Notes: a model not told the origin generated them from the sequence alone. 64,000 nucleotides of DNA from Crambe crambe (GCA_963924555.1 OZ004588.1:4960001-5024000), one strand, 5' to 3'. Counted from the stretch's first letter, positions 48,989-60,431 are shown. Numbers and translations are program-made.

Positions 48989-51900
48989 CCTTGACTTCGA
49001 GAGTAATAGTCTCTTCAAAAACTTCCCTACCACTGGTTACAAGTCTACATGTAAAAATGGTTCCATTTAAAGTGGTGTCATTGAGATTGAATGCAATGCT
49101 TAGACTCTGTCCTCCATTTTGTCTCTTCTCCACTTCCATCTCCCCAACTCGTACCCACTCCATCTTTGTGATAATAACATCACACAGAGTGGTGGTGCAG
49201 GTGATGTCTCTTGGCGTACCAACTATTACTGGGGACTCATGACCACTCACTTTAAGAGCTGAAATGATATTATAGTTTGTTTTATGATAAGTATCCTAAT
49301 GGAGGATGCTATTTAGGGTACAGCTGTTTATGACTATGCTTAATGGAAGATAATTGCTGTTGTGTTAGCGAACTATGTAGTTGGGCATACAGAACAGAAT
49401 TGACTGATATAATAGCTAGCTATACATGCGCCCACACATACAGTGTAATCTTGGTTATCTTACTCTGGATTTGTACATTTGTAATGGATTTTAACAATTA
49501 TTTTCTTGAGTGGTTTGCACAGGCACATAATAATTAGCAACTAGCTATAAGTAGTATCTACACTGTTCTAGGTTTACTAGCCCATAATATTAAACTATAC
49601 AACACAGCATAACCACAACACATTACTTCAATGCAGCCTGGAAAAAAAGTTTGGACAAAGGTGCCTGGATAGCGGGTGTCTTGATTCGGTGGAATGGACT
49701 AGTGGAATGGAATAGTGGAATGGAATACTGGAATGGTGGAATGCTCTAAAACTTAAAGGCTTATTTCATCATGATCGTCCAGCGCGTTCAACTTTGGAGA
49801 CTTCAGTGGCTTGCTCGATTTGCATGCTAGCCCCGTTCCCTGGCACGTACATGCATGCACTTTGCAGGCAGATCGAAAAAGGTACGCGTGGGAGGAAGAG
49901 AAGAAGAAGAAGAAGAAGAAAATTTAAGCACGTGGCATTTGGTTGTTGTGTGAAGTTTGGTAACAGTTAGGCTAATCATGGTGTATCTATGGGCTGATCA
50001 TAGCTTGACTCTTAAATCTGTTGACTCTTAAATCTGTGATTGCTAGCAACAATTGTACCAATTCAGATGCATCAGTGTGATGCAGTTAAAGGTGGATATA
50101 GCTAGCAGCTTTGTGTTAAATATAACCATGAAAAAATTGCTTTTGCAGAGGGTTGGAGTGCACAACACAAGAGATGTGATTATGTTGATCACCTATAGTT
50201 CCCTGAGGATGTTTGCTGAGTAATGAATGAAAATACATATCTACATATCACTTGAAGGTAGCTAATAGGCATGCAGCTCTTGAGTATTGTATCTGTCATA
50301 TGCTGAATCCCACATCCACATTCCATATTACCATCTGGTCAGACTGATACTGTAGCTATAAACTAATATTACTCAACATTTCTAGATATATAGCTACTCA
50401 AAAAAATGATGCCAGCATTATTTATCTGGGATCTTACAAGTTCTATATTAGGTTTCAGTAATAACAATCACTTAATTAGCTATCATACATGCAATTGTTG
50501 GTACGGGCATGTTTGTTAGCATTGAAGAAATGAATTATAGGTTAACTGGGCCTAATAGCTAGCTAGCTACTAGCTAGATCAATAGTATTGGTAGTATTCT
50601 AGTCCAGTATTCCATTCCACTGTTCCCAATCCATGGCCCTACTAGCTACCTTCAAGTGATATGTAGATATGTTACTCAGCAAACATCCATAGTAGTAGTC
50701 AACATTATCAACATGATCACGTCTCCTCTTGTGCACTGTATTCCAATCCACAGGCCTATAGCTACTAGCTACCTTCAAGTGATATGTAGATATATTACTC
50801 AGCAAACATCCATAGTAGTAACAGGTGATCAACATGATCATGTCTCCTCTTGTGCACTCCAACCCTCTGCAAAAGCAATTTTTTTCATGGTTATGTTTAA
50901 CACAAAGCTGCTACATCCACTTTTAATGCTGATATATGCTATAGATTCCTGCATCTGAATTGGTACAATTGTTGCACAGATTTAATACCCATGCAATAAT
51001 AGAACATGGAAGCCAAAGTCGGAACATGTGTTAATAATCTAAATCTTAGATTCCAGTATATTCCCATTCCACCAATCTAGACAATAATGTGCTGGATGAT
51101 CTTGATAAGGTATGCCCTCTGAAGCATTCCACCATTCCAGTATTCCATTCCACTATTCCATTCCACTAGTCCATTCCACCGAATCAAGACACCCCTGGAT
51201 AGCCGAGGTTCGACTGTATTGTTGCATGCAGGAAAGAACTCTGTACTCTAAATAGCTACGTATTATGATCCCATACTAGCTATTAGGGTAATAATCTCAC
51301 CAGTTACAACTTTCCCAAGTGAGTTAGAAGTCCCTAAACTGTTAACTACAGTGCAGTTATACTTTGCAACCACATTATCAGTGGTACTCTTAATGGTAAG
51401 CATGTTATTATAGGTTGAAGTGGTACGATTCACGAGTGTCTGAGTGACTTGGTAGCCATTATGGGATTTGTTTGTGAGTCTCTCATCATCTTTCTCCCAG
51501 ATGATTTTGGTAGGAGGAGAACCGTGGGACAAGAAGGAGATAGTGAAGGGAATGCGAGGAGGAGAGTGGCAGAAATTAGTTAAGAGAGGAGGTTCTGAAA
51601 GATAATTAGAAACAGAATCAATAGAAGTTAGTTAGCAGGAATGACACTATTTAATATTATATAGCTAGCTATACCTGATTCAGAAGCACGATAAAGCCCA
51701 AAGTTAAAGTCAACTATATTTCCGTTCTCATCTGGTGTCCGGTAGGTGTAGATTCCAACATCATCGGGCTTTAATGGCCTCACACTACGAACATACAGTG
51801 ATCCTGGGTGGTGTGATCCTCCTCGAATAACTAAGAAGGGGTCAGAGTTTGAATGAGTGAGGTCATTCCCAAGAGGACCAATCAAGTTCCCAGTATTAAA

Positions 51901-52675
51901 AATGGAGGATCCCGAGAGACAGTAAAAATTAGGAATCACAAATCTTGAGTTAGTAGTCATAAGGCTGTTATTGGGGAGAACCTGTCCACCATCTGAATCC
52001 ACATAAATGCCAGCTCCTGAAAGAATAATACAGCTTTCCATAATGTGGCTGGTAAAAAATAGAGCAAGTTTCATTCCTAAGCATTAAACCTTGCTACTTA
52101 CCTACAACTCTGACAGTGATGTTAGCATTTCCACTGCAACCTTTTACTGTATCATATACTGTGCATGAGTGGACACCATTGTCTGTGGACTCGAGATATC
52201 GTGCAAAAACGGTCTTTGTGATCAAATTAGTCACAAAACTGTTGCCAGTGGAGGTCCAATGATAAAGGAGGCTATCATTGTTCTCTACTCCTTGCACTTC
52301 ACAGGTGAGAGAGAGGGAACTGGCAGCACGATAAAATGGGGGGTCAAGAGAAAAGGATGATGGTGGAGTGTACTTTGGCTCAATGTTAACTTCCAACTCT
52401 GCATATTAATCATCAATTGCATCATGCTACAACTATAGCATGTAAGCATCAGTATTATTTGCATGACGGGAGCTTCATGCAATATTAGTTCTAGTTAGTT
52501 ATAATTATGGTCAGTTATAATAGCTGTAGCTATATTATAGCTATAGTAGCTAGCTAGCTTGTTAGCTAATGATATTTTTGTAAAGACCTGTACTGCATGG
52601 CTGAGCTGCAGCTGGGAGCACTCCAGAAATCAAGATCAGAACAAGAACAAGGCTAAGTATCTCTGGTTTCATCAT
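48989..52675 (-). CDS. Ig-superfamily surface or secreted protein, intact 5' exons
   Basis: Five clean exons: 52675 to about 52588 or 52594 (signal peptide MMKPEILSLVLVLILISGVL; two donors fit), 52398-52102, 52016-51675, 51594-51301 and 49258-48989. All join in phase. Exon 2 is a classic Ig domain (YRAASSLSLTCEVQG, GVHSCTV). Exon 3 is an unusual Ig-like unit: RFVIPNFYCLSGSS, then PGSLYVRSVRPLKPDDVGIYTYRTPDENGN and FGLYR. Exon 4 is Ig (KIIWEKDDERL, AKYNCTVV), and exon 5 is Ig (MEWVRVGEM, TIFTCRLV). The transcript should run on into the exons at 45-48.9 kb, which carry frame disruptions. A 2-kb intron (51300-49259) holds a large foldback element. No named family recognised. Confidence 0.75.
49674..51194. 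mobile_element. 1.5-kb foldback (Mutator-like) element with 9-bp target-site duplication
   Basis: The first about 70 bases (GGGTGTCTTGATTCGGTGGA... with repeated GGAATGG words) are matched perfectly as inverted repeat at the other end (...CCGAATCAAGACACCC). Imperfect pairing continues for roughly 600 bp per arm, for example CACTTGAAGGTAGCTA near 50250 versus TAGCTACCTTCAAGTG near 50645, and AACAATTGTACCAATTCAGA near 50050 versus its complement near 50960. CTGGATAGC flanks both ends (49665-49673 and 51195-51203). No transposase frame. Confidence 0.85.
50640..50860. repeat. Direct duplication inside one arm of the foldback element
   Basis: AGCTACCTTCAAGTGATATG, ACTCAGCAAACATCCATAGT and GTCTCCTCTTGTGCACT occur twice (from about 50643 and 50767), offset about 124 bp. 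The other arm has this segment once. Confidence 0.8.
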
Positions 52676-52679
52676 GTTC

Positions 52680-53728
52680 AGTAGCTGTATCTCAGCGGCT
52701 TCTCAAATATTTATGGGGGAGGGGGGTGGTTCATGTAGCTATGCCTATTATTATTAACATTTCCTGTTTTCAACAAAACACGCACCAATATTAAGGGTGG
52801 TGGCACACATGGTTGCATATCTCCAAAACTACTTGCACCATAGACTTTAAACGGCTATAGCTAAGTAGCTTAGTAATGCTACACACACAGAAAAAGGTCA
52901 AATCCTTGAACAGTATTTAAACTACTTCTCACCAACCACTAAACTTCACTGGCTGATTTTTGGCACTACTCTCTAAAAAATTACAGAAGGATTTGTTGAT
53001 ATCTATTTTACTTCTCAATTTAGCCCAGGAACTTGAATACTCACTTTTGGGAAGTCAAAAAGTAAAGTAGATACCTTCTGTAATTTGTGGAAGGGGCTAC
53101 TAAGAAGCTTTAGGCCAAAAATCAGTCACTTAATTCCAGCAGTTGGTGAGAAGTAATGTTTTTTATCTCTAAAGAGTAAAAAGACTCAAAGCACCTGTAA
53201 GAATCAACCTTTTCCCTTCATTTTAGTGTGTGTAGCTATTTACTAGCTACCTTATAGCTCAGTGCAATTTTGAAGTCCATAGCTACAGTAATTTTGGAGA
53301 TTTACTTGTTAGCACGTGTGTTGCTATGTGGCACCACTCTTTGAAATCATTCAATGGCATTTCAACTGCACCATATCCTGCCACTTATGGAGAAAAAAAA
53401 ATTAAGTTTAGGATAAAACTTTCAAACTAAGCCATACCATACTGGATCAGCTATTAATTTTAATAACCTTGCTAGCTATTACTAAACATTTATGACAACA
53501 CAAGGAATAGCTATGGGGTAAGTTTATAAAAAAAGCATGAAATGGAGAAATGTCACTGATAGATTCTACATTATTAATAGCTAGCTACATAGAAAGAGCT
53601 ATATATTGCTCTTCTGATGCCACTTATTTAATATTGCTTGTTGATACGTACAGTATATTGATATCACTCATTGTAATAATTACAATAACAAATGCAAGTT
53701 GAAAATAATTATTGTTACAAAAAAAATC
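52680..53728. other. Gap between the Ig gene start and the next multipass gene
   Basis: It holds the Ig gene's promoter side and an inverted-repeat element. The remaining AT-rich sequence shows nothing. Confidence 0.5.
52790..53346. mobile_element. Imperfect foldback/MITE, about 0.55 kb
   Basis: AAGGGTGGTGGCACACATGG at the left pairs with CCATGTGGCACCACTCTTT-like sequence (GCTATGTGGCACCACTCTTT) at the right. TATCTCCAAAACTA pairs with TAATTTTGGAGATT, and ACTTCTCACCAACC with GGTGAGAAGTAA nearer the centre. The arms are diverged, so it is old. Confidence 0.7.
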
Positions 53729-55522
53729 TTAATATGGAATAGTATCATATGTGAGCATATCATGTCTTCTGTCATTATCAGTTCCATGTCTTAGCAAAGG
53801 AGTGTAATTGTTATTGATTTCTTTGTGGCAACACTGCTGGCATTTCCTTTGAAACAGCTGCACAATATCAGTGTTGGTTTTAATCCAGCAAAAGGAGTTG
53901 AAGCTGATATATGCAGTCATGAATATTGTAGGGAGCAAAGTAATCACTTCAGCAATCATAATGTAAATGTCTCCCATGCCAACTAACATAAGGAAAGACA
54001 CACCAAGTAACCAAATCAGAACTGCGTCAAAATGGTTCATGATTGCTCTCTTATATGGCCAAAAGACTGCAAAAAATAAGCCAGTTACTTGAAAGACCAT
54101 GCTTGGGAGAAGCCACACATGAGAACCTCTATATAGTATCCCTGTAAACACCAAAACCCAAACTGAAACTGCCACTTTGAGAATGGGAAATATTGCAGAT
54201 ACAAACCGATAATCGAGTGATGTCCCTTCGACACCGTTTTTGAACCAACCTTGGAAGATGTCCATGAAATAGTTTAAGGAATGCCACTTTGAGCGCAGGA
54301 TGAATTTCAAGAAGAGGACAAATGGCTTAAAAGGATACAGGACAAAAAGTATGATGGGAAGAATCACAAATACGGAGAGAATAAGCATGGCTGTTATGGC
54401 GTATGGAATGTGTTCATGCTGGAAATATTCCACAGTTGGATCGTAATAGAGAGTCCACTTTTCAATCACCTGGTCACCCCTGACTTCATACACCTTGTTT
54501 GGGATGAGAAGATTGAGAGAAATAAAGAGTATCTTTGTGTAGATGAGGTTTAAGAATGCTGCAAATGTATTGGCTATGTTGATGTATGGATCTGCTCTTC
54601 TTAGACACCTTTGGGAACACAAGGAGGTGACCATTCTCCGTATTAAATTCCAAACAAAGACAAAGGGTTTGAAGTTTCTGTTGTACAAGGAAACACTAAC
54701 ATAGACAATGATAATCAGAAACAATGGAATTGCAGCTTCTACATATTTCAGCATCATCAAATGGATTCCCTTAAGTGATGAGGAATCGATACATAAATTT
54801 GTACTGAAGAGATCAATTCTGAAAATCCCATGATCCAAACTAAAGAACCCAAAGAGAGTAATTAAACTATCATACAATACTACATTCGATACTCTAATAG
54901 TGTCCCTTCGTAATGTAGAATCGTAGTCGATTCCATAAAAAATTACTTGGCAGAAGAGAATCCAAACATTCCAAGGGCTTTTAGAAAACTGGACATTGAA
55001 TATCATAATGATAAGCAGCAAAATGATGGAAGGGAAAGTCTGTATCATAAAATACTTAAACCATCCAAGTGGACACTTAATGCACTGTAAAGTACTCGAC
55101 ATTGATGGTCCATATCCATCCATGCATAGCCCACACAACCTTCCCCTACGCTTATATCGTCCACACATGTTTTCTTGCATCTCTGATAAATTTGAAGAAA
55201 TAATCAGTTTGTCACATTCTCTGAAAAAATTATATGGACATCTCCCTCCAAAAATAGAATTTACTTTCTGATTGTAACTTATACAGTAGCCTTCAAGGAC
55301 AGTTATCCAATCTTCACTTTTATTGTAGCAATGAATATGTTCCTCAAGTTCAGGGAAAAAATCACACCCACTATTTTTTGTTGGGGTATGGTTGAAAATG
55401 TTCTGAGGATAAGATCCCACAGAATTTTCTTTTTCTTCAGTACGTGCCTGCTGGAGGCTTTTACACTGAAGAATTGCTGCATAAAGGACACTAGTAATGG
55501 TTAGCAATGCTGAAATCTCCAT
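53729..55522 (-). CDS. Cys-rich multipass membrane protein, unnamed family (member 2)
   Basis: One open frame of 597 residues without introns. A signal peptide (MEISALLTITSVLYAAILQC) leads to an extracellular part with NxS/T sites and cysteines ending in NMCGRYKRRGRLCGLCMDGYGPS and LQCIKCPLGW. Then come TM helices, the first around FPSIILLLIIMIFN. Conserved loops read LYNRNFKPFVFVWNLIRR, YDPTVEYFQHEHIPYAI and FMDIFQGWFKNGVEGTSLDYRF. The C-terminal tail is short with Cys/His (KCQQCCHKE). It is a close tandem copy of the gene at 57082, with whole blocks identical, and a distant relative of the gene at 40665. Function unknown; topology suggests a receptor or channel-like protein. Confidence 0.87.
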   Translation of the reverse strand: MEISALLTITSVLYAAILQCKSLQQARTEEKENSVGSYPQNIFNHTPTKNSGCDFFPELEEHIHCYNKSEDWITVLEGYCISYNQKVNSIFGGRCPYNFFRECDKLIISSNLSEMQENMCGRYKRRGRLCGLCMDGYGPSMSSTLQCIKCPLGWFKYFMIQTFPSIILLLIIMIFNVQFSKSPWNVWILFCQVIFYGIDYDSTLRRDTIRVSNVVLYDSLITLFGFFSLDHGIFRIDLFSTNLCIDSSSLKGIHLMMLKYVEAAIPLFLIIIVYVSVSLYNRNFKPFVFVWNLIRRMVTSLCSQRCLRRADPYINIANTFAAFLNLIYTKILFISLNLLIPNKVYEVRGDQVIEKWTLYYDPTVEYFQHEHIPYAITAMLILSVFVILPIILFVLYPFKPFVLFLKFILRSKWHSLNYFMDIFQGWFKNGVEGTSLDYRFVSAIFPILKVAVSVWVLVFTGILYRGSHVWLLPSMVFQVTGLFFAVFWPYKRAIMNHFDAVLIWLLGVSFLMLVGMGDIYIMIAEVITLLPTIFMTAYISFNSFCWIKTNTDIVQLFQRKCQQCCHKEINNNYTPLLRHGTDNDRRHDMLTYDTIPY

Positions 55523-57081
55523 AACTAGCCTTTTCTGTTAGCCATCTAGCTACTGCAGTCTGCAGGACTTTTATAAGAATAAAATTACTGATGACATAAT
55601 CATGCATGATAATAATTAGCTAAGCTTATTCTTTATTGATTTTTGGATGTGTTCTCCAAATTTTGTGTGGTAAATTATTTTGTTATTATAGCTAAATTAT
55701 GAATCCCAACATCACGGTATTATCTACAGTGGGTGGACTATTTCTTGATATTATTCCCCACAAAATATTGCATTATATAGTTATGGTATGTAACTGAAAT
55801 GGAATACATGGTCTATATAACTATATAATGTTATATAGAGGGTCATGGTGTACGTGCCCAGATTGATTGGAGTAGCTATTTCCTCTGCAGTATTACACAA
55901 TTAGCTACAACTCTGTTTGTGTATATAGCACAAATCACCACCATTCATGGTACTTTAATGTTACATTATAACCACACACGAACAGCCACCTGCATTCCTC
56001 CAACTTTCCTTCATAAACCTGCACAAATGCGGAAACCATGCATGCAGCTATTTCAACAAACAAAACTTCACTATAGCCATCACCACCTGCACTGTATGCA
56101 TGTGAACTAGCATGAGGCTCTGTAATAGTGTGATAGTAGCACGCATGGTGAATTCAGGCCTCCATGCATGCATACAAGAGCAACCAGCATCCTACAATAA
56201 TATATGGTGGATAAATTAAGCCTGTGCACTCTATGCAATGCAACACACACATACGTAGCCATGCATATAGCCTTTCTCCAGCCATTAAATGTATGATAGC
56301 TAGCTACGTAAGGATTATTGCAGGAGTGAATGATGGAGATAATTTTATGGTTAAATCGATAATGCATATTATCCATAGCTAGCTAGCTATTTGCAATGCT
56401 TGGTTGGATTGTGGCGTACTTTTCATCCACTTGTGTCCCTATCGTTATATTGTTCTATCTGCAGCGCTTGTTCCAACCTTCATAGCTACTGTACACACCC
56501 TTTTCCCCTTAATACAGTGGAACCTCCGATAAAGGACCCTCCAAGAAAGGGACAGCCTCTCTACAAGGGACACCTTTCATGTCCCCAAAAGTTAACTCCC
56601 TATAGTGCTAATACATTGAGAGAGGACAACCTCCTTACAAAGGACATCCCAAAGCGTCCTTTATTTGGAGGCTCCACTGTATGCCCAAAAGTATAGCAGC
56701 TCTGCATGTATAGCTCCAGATGTCACAGCCTTGTTTAAATTTGTTGCCTGACATGCTCTGTATTCAAGTTCAAGGAAAACACTAGCTGTACGATCAGCAA
56801 TAAATTAATAGCTCATGCACATGCAGTCTGTAGTTATATTGTGGCAGGATCAGTAGACTAGGTATGTAGCTAGTTACCCCTGGAAATTTGAATCATTCCA
56901 ATTTAGAGTTAAAAAAAAAATAATTAAGCAAAGGGTCCATATAAAGATATCTGGACAAAATAATAATCAACTGTAGCAATCATCAACTCATTAAAATTAT
57001 AGCTACAAAACTCACATAATGAATACATACAAAAGACTTAGTAATAGCAATACAAAAGAATAAGCAATAGCTACACAAGAG
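55523..57081. other. Intergenic gap between the two tandem multipass genes
   Basis: Apart from the MITE at 56515 no feature is recognised. The sequence is AT-rich with TAGCTAGCTA words (56378-56389). Confidence 0.5.
56515..56679. mobile_element. MITE with TA target duplication (mariner-type)
   Basis: Ends CAGTGGAACCTCCGATAAAG and its imperfect complement near CTTTATTTGGAGGCTCCACTG form terminal inverted repeats, flanked by TA at 56513-56514 and 56680-56681. A diverged relative lies at 7669-7765. Confidence 0.82.
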
Positions 57082-58887
57082 CTAGTGTATTATGGCATCA
57101 TAATCACGTGAGCATAGCATATCATCAGCTCCATGTGAAATCAAAGGAGGGAGATTATCGTCATCATGATTCTTGTGGCAGCAATGTTGGAACTTACTTT
57201 GAAACAACTCCACGATATCAGTGCTGGTTTTAATCCAGCGAAGAACTTTGAAGCCAATACAAACAGCCATTAATAGTGGAGGGAGCCAAGCAACCACTTC
57301 AGCAGTCATAATATAAATGTTTCCTTTTCTATTTAACATAAAGGGTAACAAACCAAGTAACCAAATCAAAACAGCATCTAATTGGTTCATGACTGTTTTC
57401 TTGTATGGCCTAAATATTGCAAAAAATAAGCCAGTTACTTGAAAGACAATGCTTATAAGAAAACATGCATGGGAACTATCTGTGAATGCAAAAAAAACAA
57501 CTAAAGCTGCCACTTTGAGGAGGGGAAAAATTGCAGACACAAATCGATAATCGAGTGATGTCCCTTCGACACCGTTTTTGAACCAACCTTGGAAGATGTC
57601 CATGAAATAGTTCAAGGAATGCCACTTTGAGCGCAGGATGAATTTCAAGAAGAGGACAAATGGCTTAAAAGGATACAGGACAAAAAGTATGATGGGAAGA
57701 ATCACAAATACAGAGAGAATAAACATGGCTGTTATGGCGCATGGAATGTGTTCACGCTGGAAATATTCCACAGTTGGATCGTAATAGAGAGTCCATTTTT
57801 CAATCACCTGGTCACCTCTGACTTCATACACTTTGTTTGGGATGAGAAGATTGAGAGAAATAAAGAGTATCTTTGTGTAGATGAGGTTTAAGAATGCTGC
57901 AAATGTATTGGCTATGCTGATGTATGGATCTGCTCTTCTTAGACACCTTTGGGAACACAAGGAGGAGGTGACCATTCTCCGTATTAAGTTCCAAACAAAG
58001 ACAAAAGGTTTGAAGTTTCTGTTGTACAAGGAAACACTAACATAGACAACGATAATCAGAAACAATGGAATTGCAGCTTCTACATATTTTATCATCATCA
58101 AATGGATTCCCTTAAGTGATGAGGAATTGATACATAAAATTGTACTGAAGAGATCAATTCTAAAAATCCCATGATCCAAACTAAATAACCCAAAGAGAGG
58201 CATTAATATTTCACAGGATACTTCATAGAATGTGACATTAGATACGTTAGCAGTTTCTCTTCGTAATTTAGAATCGTAGCCGATTCCATAAAACATTATT
58301 TGGCAGTAGAGAATCCAAGCATTCCAAGGGCTTTTTGAAAATTGGATATTGAATATCATAATGACAAGCAGCAAAATAATGGAAGGGAAAGTCTGTATCA
58401 CAAAATACTTAAACCATCCAAGTGGACACTTAATGCACTGTAAAGTACTCGACATTGATGGTCCATATCCATCCATGCATAGCCCACACAACCTTCCCCT
58501 ACGCTTATATCGTCCACACATGTTTTCTTGCATCCCCGATAAATTTGAAGAAATAATCAGCCTGTCACTTTCTCTGAAAAAATTATATGGACATCTCCCT
58601 CCAAAAATAGAATTTTCCTTCACATCATAAGTTAAACAATAGCCCTCAGAGATATTTAGCCAATCTTCACTATTATTGTAGCAATGAATATTTTTCTCAA
58701 GTTCAGGCAAAAAATCACACCCATTATTTATTATTGGGTTATTGTTGGAGGTATTCTGAGGATGAAATCCCACAGAGGTTTTTTTACTGATCAGGCTTTC
58801 TTCAGCAAGTGGCTGCTGGAGGCTTTTACACTGAAGAACTACTGCACAAAGGACACTAGTAATGGTTAGTAATGCTGAAATCGCCAT
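57082..58887 (-). CDS. Cys-rich multipass membrane protein, unnamed family (member 3)
   Basis: One open frame of 601 residues without introns, a tandem duplicate of the 53729-55522 gene. It starts with signal peptide MAISALLTITSVLCAVVLQC. The Cys module NMCGRYKRRGRLCGLCMDGYGPS is identical to its neighbour's. The TM core and loops (RNFKPFVFVWNLIRR, FMDIFQGWFKNGVEGTSLDYRF) are nearly unchanged. Differences cluster in the N-terminal ectodomain before the Cys module, in the loop after the second TM helix, and in the last third with the C-terminal tail. Confidence 0.87.
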   Translation of the reverse strand: MAISALLTITSVLCAVVLQCKSLQQPLAEESLISKKTSVGFHPQNTSNNNPIINNGCDFLPELEKNIHCYNNSEDWLNISEGYCLTYDVKENSIFGGRCPYNFFRESDRLIISSNLSGMQENMCGRYKRRGRLCGLCMDGYGPSMSSTLQCIKCPLGWFKYFVIQTFPSIILLLVIMIFNIQFSKSPWNAWILYCQIMFYGIGYDSKLRRETANVSNVTFYEVSCEILMPLFGLFSLDHGIFRIDLFSTILCINSSSLKGIHLMMIKYVEAAIPLFLIIVVYVSVSLYNRNFKPFVFVWNLIRRMVTSSLCSQRCLRRADPYISIANTFAAFLNLIYTKILFISLNLLIPNKVYEVRGDQVIEKWTLYYDPTVEYFQREHIPCAITAMFILSVFVILPIILFVLYPFKPFVLFLKFILRSKWHSLNYFMDIFQGWFKNGVEGTSLDYRFVSAIFPLLKVAALVVFFAFTDSSHACFLISIVFQVTGLFFAIFRPYKKTVMNQLDAVLIWLLGLLPFMLNRKGNIYIMTAEVVAWLPPLLMAVCIGFKVLRWIKTSTDIVELFQSKFQHCCHKNHDDDNLPPLISHGADDMLCSRDYDAIIH

Positions 58888-59279
58888 AATCTAGTTATAA
58901 ATGCACTCTGCATGACTCCAAGAACTCTTATAAGGAAGAGCTACTGATGATATAATCATGCACAATTATTATGCTCACTCTTTATGTGCATAGCTAGCTA
59001 CTTGTAGGAAATTTTGAAATTTGAACCTTACTCCACACAATACAATACTTCTAATATTTATTTCACTGAGTAGGGCTTTCTATTACATAGCTAATAATGC
59101 ATAATGCACGAGTATAATTATGGCAAACAGCTGCTTTCCTTCAACTTTCCTCCACAAACATGCAAGAATGTAATGCAGAAACCATGCAGCTGTTCCAACA
59201 AACAAAACTTCACTAGCTATAGCCATCACCCACCCACATTGTCTCAATCCTACAATCTAGCTATATTTATACATTGAGG

Positions 59280-59332
59280 TAACCTCGTATCCATGGAGGC
59301 TCTAAATTAGAGCCTGCATGGGTATGAGGCTA
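59280..59332. mobile_element. 53-bp mini foldback with 9-bp target-site duplication
   Basis: TAACCTCGTATCCATGGAGGCTCTAA pairs imperfectly with TTAGAGCCTGCATGGGTATGAGGCTA in reverse. ACATTGAGG occurs directly on both sides (59271-59279 and 59333-59341). Confidence 0.75.
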
Positions 59333-59441
59333 ACATTGAGGCTGCACAGTGCAATAGTGTAATAATAGCAGAGACCACAGGAGTTTAAGTTATCATAACA
59401 AAATTAATTATGGTGGGCTTGACCAGATGCATGACAGCAAC

Positions 59442-59633
59442 TACAGTGGGTGGATTGCAGTGATCTTGCAACATGAAATCCAGAACACCAAACCAAATTC
59501 ACATAGCTTCCTTTTTAATTAAGTACAGCTCAATTATATACAAAGCCACAATTAGGTCATGTGAAAGGAGGCTATGTAAATTTTGGTTTTGTGTTCTGAA
59601 TTTCATGTTGTAAGACTACTGCAATCCACTGTA
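59442..59633. mobile_element. MITE with TA ends, family X copy 1
   Basis: TACAGTGGGTGGATTGCAGT...CTTGCAACATGAAAT at the left pairs with ATTTCATGTTGTAAG...ACTGCAATCCACTGTA at the right. The inner parts ACATAGCTTCCTTTT and AAAGGAGGCTATGTA also pair. Confidence 0.82.
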
Positions 59634-60431
59634 TAGCTACCGCTATACTATATAGCTGTGGTTAATTTAGATACATTGTAGTGATAGGTAGGGTGTGTAC
59701 ATGTAAGAATAGTAGCTATGGCATATAGCTAAAATAAACACTGAAAATAATTTTGAATGGCTGTTATTATAATGCGCATGATATCGTGACACTGGAGGTG
59801 CATCATGATAATTATGTAAGGGTTATAGCTAAAAATAGAATGGTATCCTGGTAGCATGAGTGCTTATGAAATGGGTAGCTAATTCAGCTATGAAAAGTTA
59901 ACAGTTTTAGCTATCGAATAAAACCCTTGTAAGATTACTCACAGTGTTTGAGACAGGAAATTATTTCTTAGGGAAGTAGATGTTTTGTGATAAAGCTTTG
60001 TGGAATGCAACTAAATATTTGTCTTTAGCTAGCTATGTTACTATAATCACTTACTCCTGTTAATAATGTTGTCTAAAAATACCATACTGATTTTAATACG
60101 TACCTGCATGCTGACAAGAATTAACTTCTCAATCTGGCTGGCTAAATCTAACTATAGGCTACAGCTTTGTTGGCATCAAGAAAGAAAAATGTTCCAGTGA
60201 TAATTTGTGGATGGGTGTTACTTATAGGGTGGCAGTTTAGATAGGCATATAATTACGTATGGGCAATCAGTCTTGCTGAATAATCAATCAAGGTATTATA
60301 GCTAGCCTAGCTGTTGAGGTGAAATGTAGTCAATATAGTTAGCCACTGAAGACTATGAAAGCTGAGAGGGGCATATATTAAAGTTCTTCAGATAAGACTT
60401 GTGGCTTCCATAGTAGCCTGTCAACAGGATA

